Below are positions 12,854 through 57,450 of a stretch of 64,000 nt of DNA, piece after piece. Each line of letters starts with the position of its first letter. Position 1 is the first letter of the stretch. Under the pieces are notes generated by a model that was not told where the DNA came from, did not search any database, and saw only the letters and a list, made by a program, of their open reading frames with translations. Source of the stretch: Amoebidium appalachense (Eukaryota; Ichthyosporea); assembly GCA_963693365.1 (NCBI GenBank), contig CAVNZM010000006.1:3968001-4032000 (forward strand), read 5' to 3'. The position numbers and the translations under genes were made by a program.

Positions 12854-14169
12854 TTTCCCCCTCCCCCTCCCCTCCCTCTCTACTCTCCCTGCTGATGAGC
12901 TCTTCTTAATTGTCTCTTGCCCGCACTTTTTTTCATTTCTTATTTTTGTTTGATTTTGCTTCTTGCAACGTTTTGTGTTTGCCTTTCGATTTGTCCACTT
13001 CCATAATTCCAACCCCTAGAGGGAATACACCTCCCCCGGCCCCCCCCCCCCCCCCAAAAAAAAATAAATAAATAAATAAATAATAAAAAATAAAAAATAA
13101 TAAACCTTTTTAATTGAATTGAAACTTTCTCGCACTCACCCATCCACACAACCACCTCAGAGTCTCTGTTTTCCGGCCCTACCTCCAACACACACATGCA
13201 CAAACATCTCCCTTCACCCTCCCCCCCCCCCTCCCCCCCCCCCCCCCCCCCCCCCCCCACAATTTCACGGAACACAATGATTCATACACACATGTCCGTG
13301 GATTTCAATTTGGCGACCCTCCCGAGATTATGTGTTGGCTGCTTGTGAATGTGCACACTGTCTATCTCCTGATGCTATATCATACGGTTGACAAGAATGT
13401 GCACATGTGCTCAGAGAAATTCGTTTCATCTTGATGTTTTAGCTCTTTTGCGACTGTATTTTTAAGTTCACTTTTGGTGTGTGTGGTCCACATCACTTTT
13501 CCAAGCACAACAGCATGGAACGCAGAGCAGGGAGGCAAGAAGAACATGCAACGAAAAGGACCAGGAGTAGGAATTGGGGGGAAGGGGGGGGGGGGGGGGG
13601 GGGGGGGGGGGAGGGGGAGGGGGAGGGGGGGGGGGGGGGGGGGGGGCGGGGGGCATCCTACAGTGTATGTGCATATATAGCATGATGTAGTAATCTTGTC
13701 ATATCTGCAGGAAAACTTGGAATTTTGGGATGCAGTGGAGAACTTCCGGCGATTGTTCCAGAAAAGAAGCCGGGCCGAGAACCAGGAGGAGGCGCAATGT
13801 CTCGTCGACCATTTTATCCAATTTGGGTCTGTCCGCGAGGTAAATCTATCCGAGGAAGTGAGGGAGTTGGCACTGAGAGCGGCCGAAAATCAGGACGTTG
13901 GGGTGGAGGCGTTTGATTTCGCGCAGGCCGAGATATTCAAATTGCTGCTTTGGGACGTATATCCCCGGTACAAAAAATGGCTTGCTGCCCACCCAGAAAG
14001 GCTGCTCGAAGAGATATCTGAACCCCCTACACCTACGAGCTCCCCTACGAACTTGAGCTCGCGGGGGAGCCAAAATACCGCAAAGCCAAGGACTTCGATC
14101 TTCCGGAGGGCAAATTCGTCCCCTTGTGTGGCACTTACCTTAGTAACCCCCCTCGAGAGTTTGGAGTGA
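10921..14169 (+). CDS. RGS-domain protein (regulator of G-protein signalling), two exons
   Basis: Exons 10921-11898 and 13711-14169, phase 0, joined across AACCAG|GTATAG and ATCTGCAG|GAA, encode 478 aa. An in-frame TAG at 10915 supports the ATG. RGS domains bind activated G-alpha subunits and speed up their GTP hydrolysis. Residues 1-300 are a Ser/Pro/basic, probably disordered region rich in RRxS-type phosphorylation-like sites. Residues about 300-417 match the RGS fold: YEEFIAMEYNQ|ENLEFW straddles the intron, and FDFAQAEIFKLL and WDVYPRYKKW follow. E327-N328 and D408/R412 correspond to conserved G-alpha-contacting positions. The C-terminal tail (418-478) is Ser/Thr/Pro-rich. No DEP, GGL or other accessory domain is visible, so this is an R4/RZ-like simple architecture. 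The 1.8-kb intron is packed with poly-C, poly-G and (AC)n. Confidence 0.9.
11925..13670. repeat. C/G homopolymer and (AC)n clusters inside the RGS intron
   Basis: Main blocks are C/AC-rich 11925-12450, poly-G 12675-12723, poly-C 12810-12853, poly-C 13033-13055 followed by an (AAAT)n stretch, poly-C 13212-13258 and poly-G 13576-13646. Both complementary homopolymers occur in one pre-mRNA intron, so G-tract/C-tract pairing or G-quadruplexes are possible. Confidence 0.8.
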
Positions 14170-14421
14170 ACACTTGAAAGCGGGAGGGTGGGGGGAGGGG
14201 GGGGGGGGGGGGGGGGGGGAAGAAGAGACCAAAAATGAGATCTTAGAAAAATTTGCTAAAATATTTAGTAGACTGACTGTATGTTATTGCCAATGAAAAG
14301 ACATCTCAATTGTGTGCCTTTCCGTGACTGTCTAGGGATAGTGTTTTGGTGGCTATAAAGGGTTCGGCAATGCTTTTCAGATTTCCGGATGTTCCAATAA
14401 CAGGGGAAAAGATGGGGGGAT

Positions 14422-14468
<47 letters not shown>

Positions 14469-14596
14469 AAATGAAGTGCGTGTAGGAACCTTGGGCTGTT
14501 TATCGAACATGACATTTGTTTAACATCAATCCAATTCGGGAAAGTTTCCTGTAGTCAATCAGGATATATAGAAATATGAGGAGACATAGTTTATAA

Positions 14597-14758
14597 ATGT
14601 TATGTTATATGGGTGTCTGTGGTTCTCGGTGGGTTCTCTGTGGTGGTCTGTGTGCTATATGCTTTTTATAGATTGTCGGGTATGTCTCAACCTGTGACCC
14701 ATCTTTAATGCAAGACCTCATGTGTGCCTGTGTCCAACTGATCTCAACTGACAACTGA
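14597..14758 (+). repeat. 162-bp dispersed repeat, copy A
   Basis: By eye it is about 95% identical to 17077-17239, differing at roughly seven positions including one single-base indel. Copy A lacks the tRNA-like sequence that precedes copy B. Confidence 0.9.
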
Positions 14759-16374
14759 GACCCGCTCAGGAGTGACGGTTATACATGTACTCTGGGATCA
14801 GGGCTCAGCTAGGCTATCCATATATGGTAATCATTACATCCATATCATTTGTTCATAGGGTAGGGATTCTCAACCGCGTGTGCTTCAGTCACACCACATC
14901 ACTCCCCCCTCAAGATCCTTCGTCCTCGAAGGATTCAGAGACCTGCTCCCTTAGGAGTCAAAAATGTTAGTAATTTGGTTAGTATGAGGAGTAGCCGTAG
15001 CCTTTGCAACTTTCACCTTCGAGCACCATGCATGTCAGTAACATCCTGGGTATCATTGTATACTTATCAGCAGAGAGCATAACCATGTGACCACTTGGGT
15101 TCACGTCTGTGAGTGCATATCAAGCACCTTTCACTGTATCATCATTTCAGTAATTCTTGTTATGCCTCTGGAAGTGCTCTCGGCACTTATCAATTTCATC
15201 GTGTTTAAGTTTCATTATTGCACACCATGTGCAGTAGAGCTCTTCGGTTCTTGCATTTGGGTCTTCGTAATCATACTTTGAATCTCTCAGACTCGTTGAG
15301 ACAATCGGTACCCGCAGAGATAATTTAGATCTCCGATATATATTTTCTTTCTTTGCTTTTCTTTTTGTTTTTGTTTCTTTTTTTTTATAGATCATTTGTC
15401 GTATTTTCAAATATGGCATCATTCCTGTGCCTTTATATGCACATCAAACGTGCATTTTCCTTCGTGCTTTTCTCTGTAGAGCTGGCTTCACCAGCAGCAC
15501 GTTTTCTTTCTTGTGACCTGGACCATTATATGCCCTAATAGTTTGTTACTTTCAGCCAATTTTCACTTTATCAGCAGCATAAATTTCATTTTCGGGCAGT
15601 AAAGCTGCTGTTGGGCATTATGCCGTAGCAGGATCATATCTGAAGGGAAGCTTTGTACCGTTCTCCAGTTCTCTTGTCTCTCAGTCTCACTCTCAAAGAC
15701 TCCCTCACAGTACTAGTATGTAAATAGTATTCTGTATTCGAGCACAAAAGCTCTTCTCTCTCTCTTTGCCAAATAGGCAGTAAAAAAGAAGGATCAACAG
15801 GGAATCGCAAACACAGCATCGATGTATCAGCCACTTGTATCATAATAGGGGTGATCTCACCACCATGAAGTTCCATAGAGAGTAACATGCTGGGTCTTCT
15901 TGAATCAGCAGCATTTCATTGTCTCTGTCAAGCATCCGGTGTATGCTTCAGGTCTACCCTTGGCATACTGTGGGTGGTGGAAGCTGTGTTAGGAAAAAAA
16001 TTGTGGTGGGGTTTGCGGATGCGTGCACTTATGTGCAATTTTATGTGTATCTTGTCTGCTGTGCAGCTTTGGGACGTCTCCCATTTCAACCTTTCAGTAT
16101 AATATTGCTCTTTCCCACACCACAAGCTTCCCATTCTATACAAGATCTTTCAAGATCTATAAAGAGTCGAAACTTGAGCAACGAGGGAATCCTTCTATAA
16201 AGGTCCCATAAACGTTTTATGCCACCCTGGTGTGCATAACCTAAGCTCCTAGTGTTGGCTAGGCACCAGTTACAGAAGCCATACAACACCTGTGCACCTG
16301 CAGTGGGCCCTACTGCAAGCACACTTAAACCCGGAGTTTGTATTCGCAACCGCAAATCTCCGCTCAAGTAGTGC

Positions 16375-16713
16375 ATGTCACGCACTTTTGCTTTTGCCGT
16401 GGCTTTATGTGTCTTGGTTTGCGTCCCACAATCATATTTCGCTCTCTCTTGTCTCTTTTTCTCTTTTTCACAGAGGTATAATGAAGAAGAAGAAAGGAGA
16501 GCTAAAGGGGGTTACCGTCCTTGTGCGTCTGGGCTGTCCCTCTTGCAGTGTACTAAGCGTCGCAAGGGACTGTTGTCGTCGTCGTGGCAAAAAAAGAGAA
16601 AACTTCGCAGCGGTTTTCTTTCGGAGAGTCGACGGAGTAGCACGGCCGAGGAAGCACGTTTGCACGTCTCCAAAACAGTCGCTTCCGATCTCCGATCGAT
16701 CGATTTAAAATAG
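16375..16713 (+). CDS. possible small secreted protein, 112 aa (weak)
   Basis: ATG at 16375 opens a frame to TAG at 16711-16713. Residues 5-30 are strongly hydrophobic and signal-peptide-like (FAFAVALCVLVCVPQSYFAL). The rest is Arg/Lys/Ser-rich without recognisable domain. Alternatively, TTTTTCACAG ending at 16471 could be a 3' splice site and the basic part a terminal exon. It lies between the two 162-bp repeats, so it could belong to a mobile element. I cannot assign a function and it may not be real. Confidence 0.22.
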   Translation: MSRTFAFAVALCVLVCVPQSYFALSCLFFSFSQRYNEEEERRAKGGYRPCASGLSLLQCTKRRKGLLSSSWQKKRKLRSGFLSESRRSSTAEEARLHVSKTVASDLRSIDLK

Positions 16714-17076
16714 TAGGGAACATGACCATATATAGGCAAAACTAAAATTAACGATGCTTTCCTGGCCAATCATAGCCTTCCACGTCTAACGGCAGAAAGG
16801 AGTGCAAAAGCACCAATCGAAAAAAAATTCAGTCCGCGCGAGGAGCCGTAAAAGTAAGGCCGGGAAAGATGTGAAGATTCGAAGCACCTTTCAACCGAAG
16901 GTGTCTGAAAGTGGTACAGGTGTCATCAGGAGTCAAAAAATAAGCACTTTGTGTTACGAGTATGCGTTTAGGTTTAGAGAATGCTATAGTCCTGTGTGTT
17001 CTCGAAAAAAAAAAAGTTCTAAAACTTTTGGCCGTAACCACGCGCAGAAATACCACCAGAGACGGGTGTAGCTCAG

Positions 17077-17239
17077 ATGTTATGTTATATGGGTGTGTGT
17101 GGTTCTCTGTGGGTTCTCTGTGGTGGTCTATGTGCTATATGCTCTTTATAGAGTCTCGGGTATGTCTCAACCTGTGACCCATCTTTAATGCAAGACCGTC
17201 ATGTGTGCCTGTGTCCAACTGATCTCAACTGACAACTGA
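17077..17239 (+). repeat. 162-bp dispersed repeat, copy B, with tRNA-like head
   Basis: It matches 14597-14758 in the same orientation. Just before the shared segment is GGGTGTAGCTCAGATG (17064-17079), which fits the pol III A-box/D-arm start of a tRNA. A GGTTC lies about 43 nt downstream of that TAGC, the spacing expected for a B box. This suggests a tRNA-derived SINE of which copy A is 5'-truncated; that is inference. Confidence 0.75.
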
Positions 17240-17439
17240 AGTGGGAGTGGGGGGCTTGAACAGGGCTGGGGGGATCTCTCTCTTTCTCCCCCTCTCCCCC
17301 TCTCTCTCCCTCTCCCTCTCCCTCCCTCTCGCTCTCCGAGGCTCTCTCTCTCTGCCTCTCTCTTCCCCCCTCGTGTGTGTGTGTAATGTATGTGCATGTG
17401 CGTGCGCGGATGTTTCATTGTGCATGTGCTTGGGTCACG

Positions 17440-17441
<2 letters not shown>

Positions 17442-17493
<52 letters not shown>
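17442..17493. repeat. 52-bp pure poly-G tract
   Basis: Uninterrupted G run, one of the longest in the window, followed by AGGTAGG. Confidence 0.9.
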
Positions 17494-17494
<1 letters not shown>

Positions 17495-17973
17495 GGTAGG
17501 AAAGAGTAGATTTGTGTGGAAAAAAGATCTGAGCATGGCCTCGGTTAATACTACCGTATTTTAGATTAGTGGTGTACTGAAATTGTCATGACATGGCTCG
17601 TAGCCAAGTGGTGCTGGTGGCAAATGACTCAACCCAGTGCCATCACAGCACCTGTGGCTTAGGTGGTTTCTTTTGGCTTGTGTGTGCGCCTATGTCAAGA
17701 TCCTAGCTTATTCATGACTATAGTGTCATTAAGTTAGGGTTTGGTAGACATAATATGTGTGAGCACTCACGGCACAGTGTGTGTTTGCATACACGTGTGC
17801 ACCGTGTAGTGATCATGATACTAAGCACACGTCTTGGGTACATCGGTGTCTTCGTCCGTGTGGGGATAGTATGAACAAAATTGGTAATGTGCCGCCAAAA
17901 CTCCCTGAGTTCGAATTCGAACGAAGCTTGTCCAGTGCACAGAGTCTCCAGAGAGTGGATGGACTCATGAATG

Positions 17974-18004
<31 letters not shown>

Positions 18005-18855
18005 AAAAAAAGAGTATCAATGATATACACCTATCAATCGTTTTTCTTTTTTTGTTTTTTCTTTTTTGTTTCACCTTACTATAGTAAGCAATCATGTGAT
18101 TCATGTCGTTTCAAGTTGCACTTGCAACCACAGCGTGACAGTGGAACCGCGTGAGCCCGTTTAATTGGTGGAATAAAACTTTTCGCCCATTCCGCCAATC
18201 ACAGCGCTCTCTAGAATCCAATCGGAACGGTTTCTGGAAACACGGTAAAAGCAAATGCTGCGTCCTCGATTTCGATTCGAATATTTGGAGCTGGGACTTC
18301 TGGGTTGGAAACGTTTACTAAGTGGTGCAGCTACACTGTTGTGTACAGTAAGTATTTATCCTAGCTTTATGGGTAATTTTGATTAACTAAACTGAATGCA
18401 GGCTAACGGTCCCGCGGATGGTTGTAGAGTCATTGTGAATGTGACACTTTCAAAACGGGTGGTACGGGCTCTCAAGCCCCCGCAGGGTGTGGGCCGTGAT
18501 GGCGAGAAATGATTCGCTAAATATCATTTACAATAGTTGGTGTCTTTTGATTAGTTGGCTTTTCCGGGCCCTCGCCCGATGATCCCACAGTTTCGACTGC
18601 CAACGTTTCCGGCTTTCCAACGTTGACTTATATTGCAATTGTAGGGGGAAACACCAGGCGTAGGCCGAAGGGAATTGGGGGATTAGGGAAGAACAAGGGA
18701 ATATAGTGGGGTGTAGTCAAAGCACATGCAATGATAAAATTGTTACGTTAGTGGTGTGTGTTAGTAATAGTTGCGGTGTTGGGTAAGTAGTGTTACAAGT
18801 AGTGGGGGGAGAGTGCTCGCGGGGCACATGCCCGTGCTTTCTGTGTAGTTTGAAA

Positions 18856-28258
<9,403 letters not shown>

Positions 28259-28831
28259 TTTAGCAAGTTAAAAAGTAGGCATCCTGGGGGTTTCGGGTTT
28301 TGATAGAGAAATCCTTTTCCTCCCGGTTGGAAGTGTTGGAATAATTTGTCGTCAAGGGGTTTTAACATTATAAATTCGGTTTGGAAGTTAGGGTCTGGTT
28401 GGTATTCTTCTTTTGTTGTGCAGTAAGTTGATTTTTTATTGTGAACGTGTTTGGACTCGAATGTTGCGGTTTAGGTAACTTAGTTTGACAGAGTTTAATG
28501 CCGAATGCTTTTCTTGGGTATCGTGTCCATGTTGTTAAGTGGGATGACATTGCAGTAAGAATGGTTTTTTCCTAGAAGCGAATTTGAGATACAATGATTC
28601 GTGTAGATGATACTCATTTGCGTGATGATACCACGTGCACAAATGCCAAACTCACGCACGGCATGCAAACACATACCTTTACATACACCAAGGCTTGCTA
28701 ACGCATAAGCAACACTGCAATGACACAACCAGCTTAGTTAGGGTTAAACCCTTCATATTTGTGGCATGTGAACGGATGCCCGAGCATCCCTTTTGATAAT
28801 TTATCCCGGTGGCACTTAGAGGCTACGTTTA

Positions 28832-28837
28832 AATAAA
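28832..28837 (+). terminator. candidate polyadenylation signal AATAAA
   Basis: First AATAAA after the stop at 28256-28258, 574 nt downstream. The distance is long, so a variant signal closer to the stop may be used instead. Confidence 0.3.
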
Positions 28838-29499
28838 ATCATACTATATATGGTTAATCGGCACTGGTTCGCAGATCTCTGAATCCTCGCAATTAAGGTA
28901 GCTGGAACCATGGAATTGCAGCAATTGGTCTCCGGGCCAAACTCAAATGAAAAACACGGTTACATCGAGAGTGAAAAGGTACACCAATTATGCGCTGGAG
29001 CCATAATAATCTATCCATGTTAATTGAAACGTACCAGATTCGGTGTTGTTGGTTTTTCGGTCGCTGCCTCTGAACCAATTGAGTTATATTTTTTCTGTGC
29101 TGAGCGTTTGAAGGAAACACTATTTACTTAATTATAATGCAAAGGTTATAGCTCTGGCGCATAATTGGTGTAACTTTTTGCTCTCGATGTAACCCCTTTT
29201 TGCATATGAGTTTGGCCCGGAGGCCAAACACCTCAACTGCATGGTTTCATCCTCGTTAATTCGAGGCTTATTCAAGGTCAAGCTTGTTTCATTGGGCCGA
29301 CCACCATTCTATGCACCGTGTATGCAGACTTTGAAGGTGAAGTTGCGCAAAGGCTTGCCGTTGGGTTAAGAAGTAGGGAGAGTGAGAGAAAAACGTCATT
29401 GATATACCCTCTATGTAGTTGAGATTTCACAGATGCCCCGGGAATATAATATAGTGTAAAACGAGGAACATTGCCTCTGGTGAATGTGTATGCTTTTTG

Positions 29500-29850
29500 C
29501 AGAGTACGGTAGTTCTGCCTCGGCGCGGGTGAATGATTCCGCTTTTGGCAGAATATTTCTGCCTCTGGTTAATTATTCTGCTTTTTAACAATTCTGCCTC
29601 TTGTGAATTATTCTGCTTTTCAAAACTTCCTGACTATGGTGAATTACTAAAATTCTGCTCTGGTGAAAATTCTGCTTATCAAAATAATTCTTCCTCAGAT
29701 TCTGATGGTGAATCACCAATTCTGCCTTTGGTGCCTATTCTGCTGTTTGCAGATTTGAATAATTCCACATCTGGTGAATATATCTGCTCTTGCTGAGTAC
29801 ATCTGCTAAAAGCAGATCTGAATATGTCTGTGCCTGCTTCGAATTCTGCT
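29500..29850. repeat. second ATTCTGC/GCAGAAT array
   Basis: About eighteen TTCTGC-type motifs alternate with CTCTGGTGAAT or TTTT spacers at irregular 20-40 bp intervals. The core motif is the same as at 4012-4443, but units here are less palindromic because the GCAGAA half is often lost (kept near 29543 and 29813). Confidence 0.75.
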
Positions 29851-29870
29851 GCGGATGCCTGTTGGTTATC

Positions 29871-29897
29871 CCCCCCCCCCCCCCCCCCCCCCCCCCC

Positions 29898-29940
<43 letters not shown>
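29871..29940. repeat. interrupted poly-C tract of about 70 bp
   Basis: C runs of about 27 and 42 separated by GG, ending in GGCCC. It directly abuts the ATTCTGC array. Confidence 0.9.
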
Positions 29941-29942
<2 letters not shown>

Positions 29943-30465
29943 CCCTCCCCCCGTTCCTCCTCTCCGGCCACGCTTTCAAACAATGCACGACAACGAAAAT
30001 TCAATCATACGTATACTTGAAAGTTCCAGAGAATGGGAGTTACACAGTGTGGAGAAATGGCGAGGTTGAACGGGTTTTTATTCTTTTTTTTATATATTTT
30101 AAATACAGTAAGTTTTTTCATTTATTATTTTATTTTATCCCGTATTGTCCTGGAGCCCGCAGCCTGGAGCCCCATACCTTTTTGTAGGGGTCCCTCATAG
30201 GAACTACCGTCCATCACTAAGAACCACTGTACGATTTTTTGTTTTATTGGTTTAGCGCTTGGCTTTAAGCTCATATTGTGCGACAACCACCCCGAAGTCT
30301 ACAGATCGTGTGTACAGAATATGATCGCCGCGGTGCAACTCCTACACTCTGCAATCACAACCCTGGTCCCGCCATAACAGACAGTGCTAACCCAGGGGGC
30401 CGCACCACTGTACGACATACTCCAGCTAGGGTAGCATGCTATGGTGCACCGCAATATTGCCTGTT

Positions 30466-30625
30466 TTTTTTTTTTTTTTTTTTTTTTGTTAAATCCACCC
30501 CCCCCCCCATCCCCCCTCCCCCCCCCCCCCCCCCTACGGGTAGCGTCATCAGTGGGGCCGACATTTGGGGCTTATACTAGTTCAACGGGTATCAATTCAG
30601 TAAAACAGCTCGGGGAGGGGGAGCT

Positions 30626-30682
<57 letters not shown>
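30466..30682. repeat. T-run, poly-C and 54-bp poly-G cluster
   Basis: T22 at 30466-30487, C-rich 30497-30533, then an uninterrupted poly-G of about 54 bp from 30629. Confidence 0.85.
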
Positions 30683-30683
<1 letters not shown>

Positions 30684-31387
30684 GTTTGTTGCAGGTGTGC
30701 CAGGGGCCCCGCAGGGAAGCTGGGGGGGGGAGGGGCGGGGAAGAGAGAGAGAGGAAAAGAGAGAGAGAGAGAGAGAAGTGGGGAAGATCGATTCTCAAGT
30801 ACATAATGGGTTACACCACAGCTGTCATGCATCTCGTGCAGACAGGCGATGAGACATTGATAGGCGGCTAAACCAAATTGCCCAAAATGGCCTACCAGTG
30901 CAATTCTCAGACCGAGAAATCATCTTTTCTTTAGAACCCATACTTTTACTCTTTGTCATTCCCGACGTTACATTATTGTATGACATTAGCCACATCAATG
31001 CATGTGCCCATCCCTTGCCATGCCCGGCCTCACCTCCAGTCCCCTTTTAGCAACGCCTTCCTGAACTCTAACGTTTTATACGGTCGCAATCGAAAGACAA
31101 TAAAATTCCCCATACAGAAATCGCCATCTATCGAAAAGAAAGATCAAGCACATAAATACTGTATTGGTCTTTTGGGCTGTTGATTGGTTTCCAAGGGAAT
31201 ATAAAACACTAAGAAAGTTATTTTTTTAATAATGACTTTTCTTTTTTTTATAAGGACTTTAAAAAACTTTCCGGAAAAGCCAAGGCATCCGATCCTTGAC
31301 TACCCCGGTTGTAGTTAGCTTACAATAGAGGGCCATTGCCATAGTCTGCACCCAGGCGAGTCCCATCAGGGCATCCGATCCCCTGCG

Positions 31388-31459
31388 CTACATCCCGGGG
31401 TTCGAACCAGGTGCCTCCTGCGTCGGAGGCGAGGAGCTACAACGAGAAACCAGATTTGC
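31388..31459 (-). pseudogene. tRNA-like relic (anticodon position reads CCG)
   Basis: Read on the minus strand this 72-nt segment keeps a near-perfect T arm (CCTGG-TTCGAAC-CCCGG, one mismatch), a 7-nt anticodon loop CTCCGAC with stem CTCGC/GCAGG (one mismatch), a 5-nt variable loop and about four acceptor pairs. The D arm (GTTT...GCTC) does not pair and the A box is degenerate. The size fits a tRNA, but the decay suggests a pseudogene or the head of a tRNA-derived SINE. Confidence 0.4.
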
Positions 31460-32131
31460 ACTTGGTAGGTACTACTCATCGAGAAATTTGTCGGAATACC
31501 AGAATTTATGTAACTGCCCGCTTTTTTATTACCGGCCTGTGACGACTTGCCTCTGAAAGTCCAAGCGAAAACCGTGACTGCAGTTTAGACTTGATTCTTT
31601 CAGCTCTTTTTTATAAAACCCTCAAAGGAAACACAACCCTCTTTCTTCTCTCCCGCCTCCTCCAATCCTCCTGTCCCACCCGCCCGACCACATACACAAA
31701 CACGCTGGCACACACAAGCACACACGCACACACAAGCACACACGAACATGCAAGCACACACACCTTTGTTGTCACACCACACACAGATAGTTAATCGTTT
31801 GGATTCTAATAATTCAAAACACAAGCAGGGCCGTTGCCAGGTAACCTTTCTTGCCTGGGTAGAAACAGTCCTCGAATCATCGTGAAGAAGCCGTAGAGAA
31901 AGTGAGGGAAGTCATGTTTCGAAGCCAGCCAACGACATACATTCCATGAGATTTGATCAGGAGTTTGTTTGTGGTAACAGTCAAGCACGGTTTTAGGGGC
32001 TGGATTAGCACAGAGCATTAAAAAGTTTCATACCTATGCTTGTCAGCACCCCAGTTGTTTTCATGGCCCGATAACACATACAGTAACGGCTTCCAACTCC
32101 ATCGTTGGAGACCACCCATACACCAGCAAAT

Positions 32132-55263
<23,132 letters not shown>

Positions 55264-55265
55264 TC

Positions 55266-55266
55266 T

Positions 55267-55358
<92 letters not shown>

Positions 55359-55368
55359 AACGCACAAA

Positions 55369-55432
<64 letters not shown>

Positions 55433-55440
55433 CACATACA
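55266..55440. repeat. (CA)n then (CGCA)n in the SLC12 3' flank
   Basis: About 44 CA units begin three bases after the SLC12 stop and are followed by (CGCA)n at 55366-55432. They would be transcribed as the start of the 3' UTR. Confidence 0.9.
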
Positions 55441-55924
55441 CAGGCACGCGCACACACGTGTGCACACACATACACACAAACGAGAATACATCTACACACG
55501 ACCCCACCCACTCGGCTCGACCATACTCAAATGCACATTTTGGCTTTGAAACAAAGAGACACCGCACCACACAATGCTGAACACCCGCTATTTTTATGTG
55601 AGCTGTGTAATTTGCGAAGGGTCCCCTGCTCTTAAATACTAAAAGCGCGTTTGAAATGAAACGCTTTTTCTCTTTCTTCGAAGACGGTTTTTTGAAAATT
55701 TGAACAAAACGTCCACACCGGATCATAGTGTCGTCCAGTCTATGGCAATGAATGCTTTTCTTCTTCCTGTTTTTTTTTTTTTTGAGGGGCCTTTAAAGCC
55801 CCCATTTTTCTTCACTGGTAAATCAATGCAAGTTTTCAGGGATTCGAACGTTTTCGTCAGTATGGCAGTACTGCATTACTGTATGTGATTGTCATGTAAA
55901 CCCCCCCCCCCCCCCCCCCTTCCG

Positions 55925-55953
55925 CGCACGCACACACACACGCACACATGGAT

Positions 55954-56032
<79 letters not shown>
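55925..56032. repeat. (CA)n microsatellite
   Basis: CA tract with one GGATG interruption, preceded by poly-C at 55900-55918. Confidence 0.9.
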
Positions 56033-56033
<1 letters not shown>

Positions 56034-56959
56034 CCCGCCTTCTGCCTCTCCCTCCGTCCCTCCCTCCTTTTCTTTCCCTCTGTCACGATCGCGCTCCGAT
56101 CCTTGTTCTTTCTCTTTTTACTGGCAACCTGAGCACAGTGCGCATTTTCAACCCCTAAAATTTTCGAATACGATGCAGCTTCGAAGCAGAGCCATGCTTT
56201 GTGGTATGGGTTCTATTGTCTGTACCGGGTCCCGCGGTGCACGTGCCATATGCAAAGAATACACATGTAGGTATTGATAATGTATATTGTTCCAACGTTG
56301 TGTCTTCATGCGTGGGTAGCGCTAAGTGTGACACCCACCTGTTAGCCATTACCTTGTTCCATACAAAATAAGACAGCAACGCGGCTGAATCCGAGTTGGT
56401 GTGATAGTGCTTCTTCTGCATGCACCAGATCATTGTCATGATGATCAACCATTTCCGATGCCCATTCTCGCAAATTGTGTGTGTTACAGTACAACAATAT
56501 CGTGAATGCCATGTGGGCCCCGGGCATGTTCAACATGTGCAGTGCTTGCATGCCTCCGCTGGGGGCCACTCGGCACCCCAGTCTGCATGGTGCGTGTGTA
56601 CGTGCGTGCGTGTGTTTCAGCATTATTGTGTTGTTTAAACGAACGGCGAATGCCAGAGTTTCACCTTGACGTACATGCATGCATATGCATGTGTGTGCGA
56701 GGGAGAGAAATAGCTATAAGAGAGAGTGTGATGAGAGACTGCAATCTCCTTGACTGTGGATGTGTGTACGCGTATGCGCGCTACGACATTGATCACATGT
56801 ACGTACACATGTACCGGTAGCTATGAGCTGTGCGGAGACATACCACGCTGTGGGAGATCTAGAGGGAGGAAATTTTAAAAGGCTCGGAACTTCAGCGAGA
56901 GAGCCTAATAAGATCATAGAACCTCGGAGAGAGATCAAGAGAGGGATCGAAGAGCCTGA

Positions 56960-57450
<491 letters not shown>

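Larger units (their letters stand above)
14170..18855. other. intergenic region with a 162-bp direct-repeat pair
   Basis: It contains poly-G at 14189-14219 and 14422-14466, the direct repeats at 14597 and 17077, a weak ORF candidate at 16375, a 52-bp poly-G at 17442 and a C-run/A-run at 17976-18011. CCAAT boxes near 18196 and 18215 fall about 640 bp before the next gene's start. Nothing else could be assigned. Confidence 0.5.
28259..32131. other. intergenic region between alginate-lyase-like and SLC12 genes
   Basis: It holds a candidate poly(A) signal, the second ATTCTGC array, long C and G homopolymers, a tRNA-like relic and an AC-rich patch at 31687-31760. A perfect 8-bp inverted repeat (GTTTGGCC/GGCCAAAC) lies at 29211-29230. 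No gene is supported. Confidence 0.5.

Noticed and set aside
14597-17239. LTR retrotransposon with 162-bp LTRs
   Set aside because: No polypurine tract before the right copy, no primer-binding site after the left copy and no gag/pol-like frame in between.
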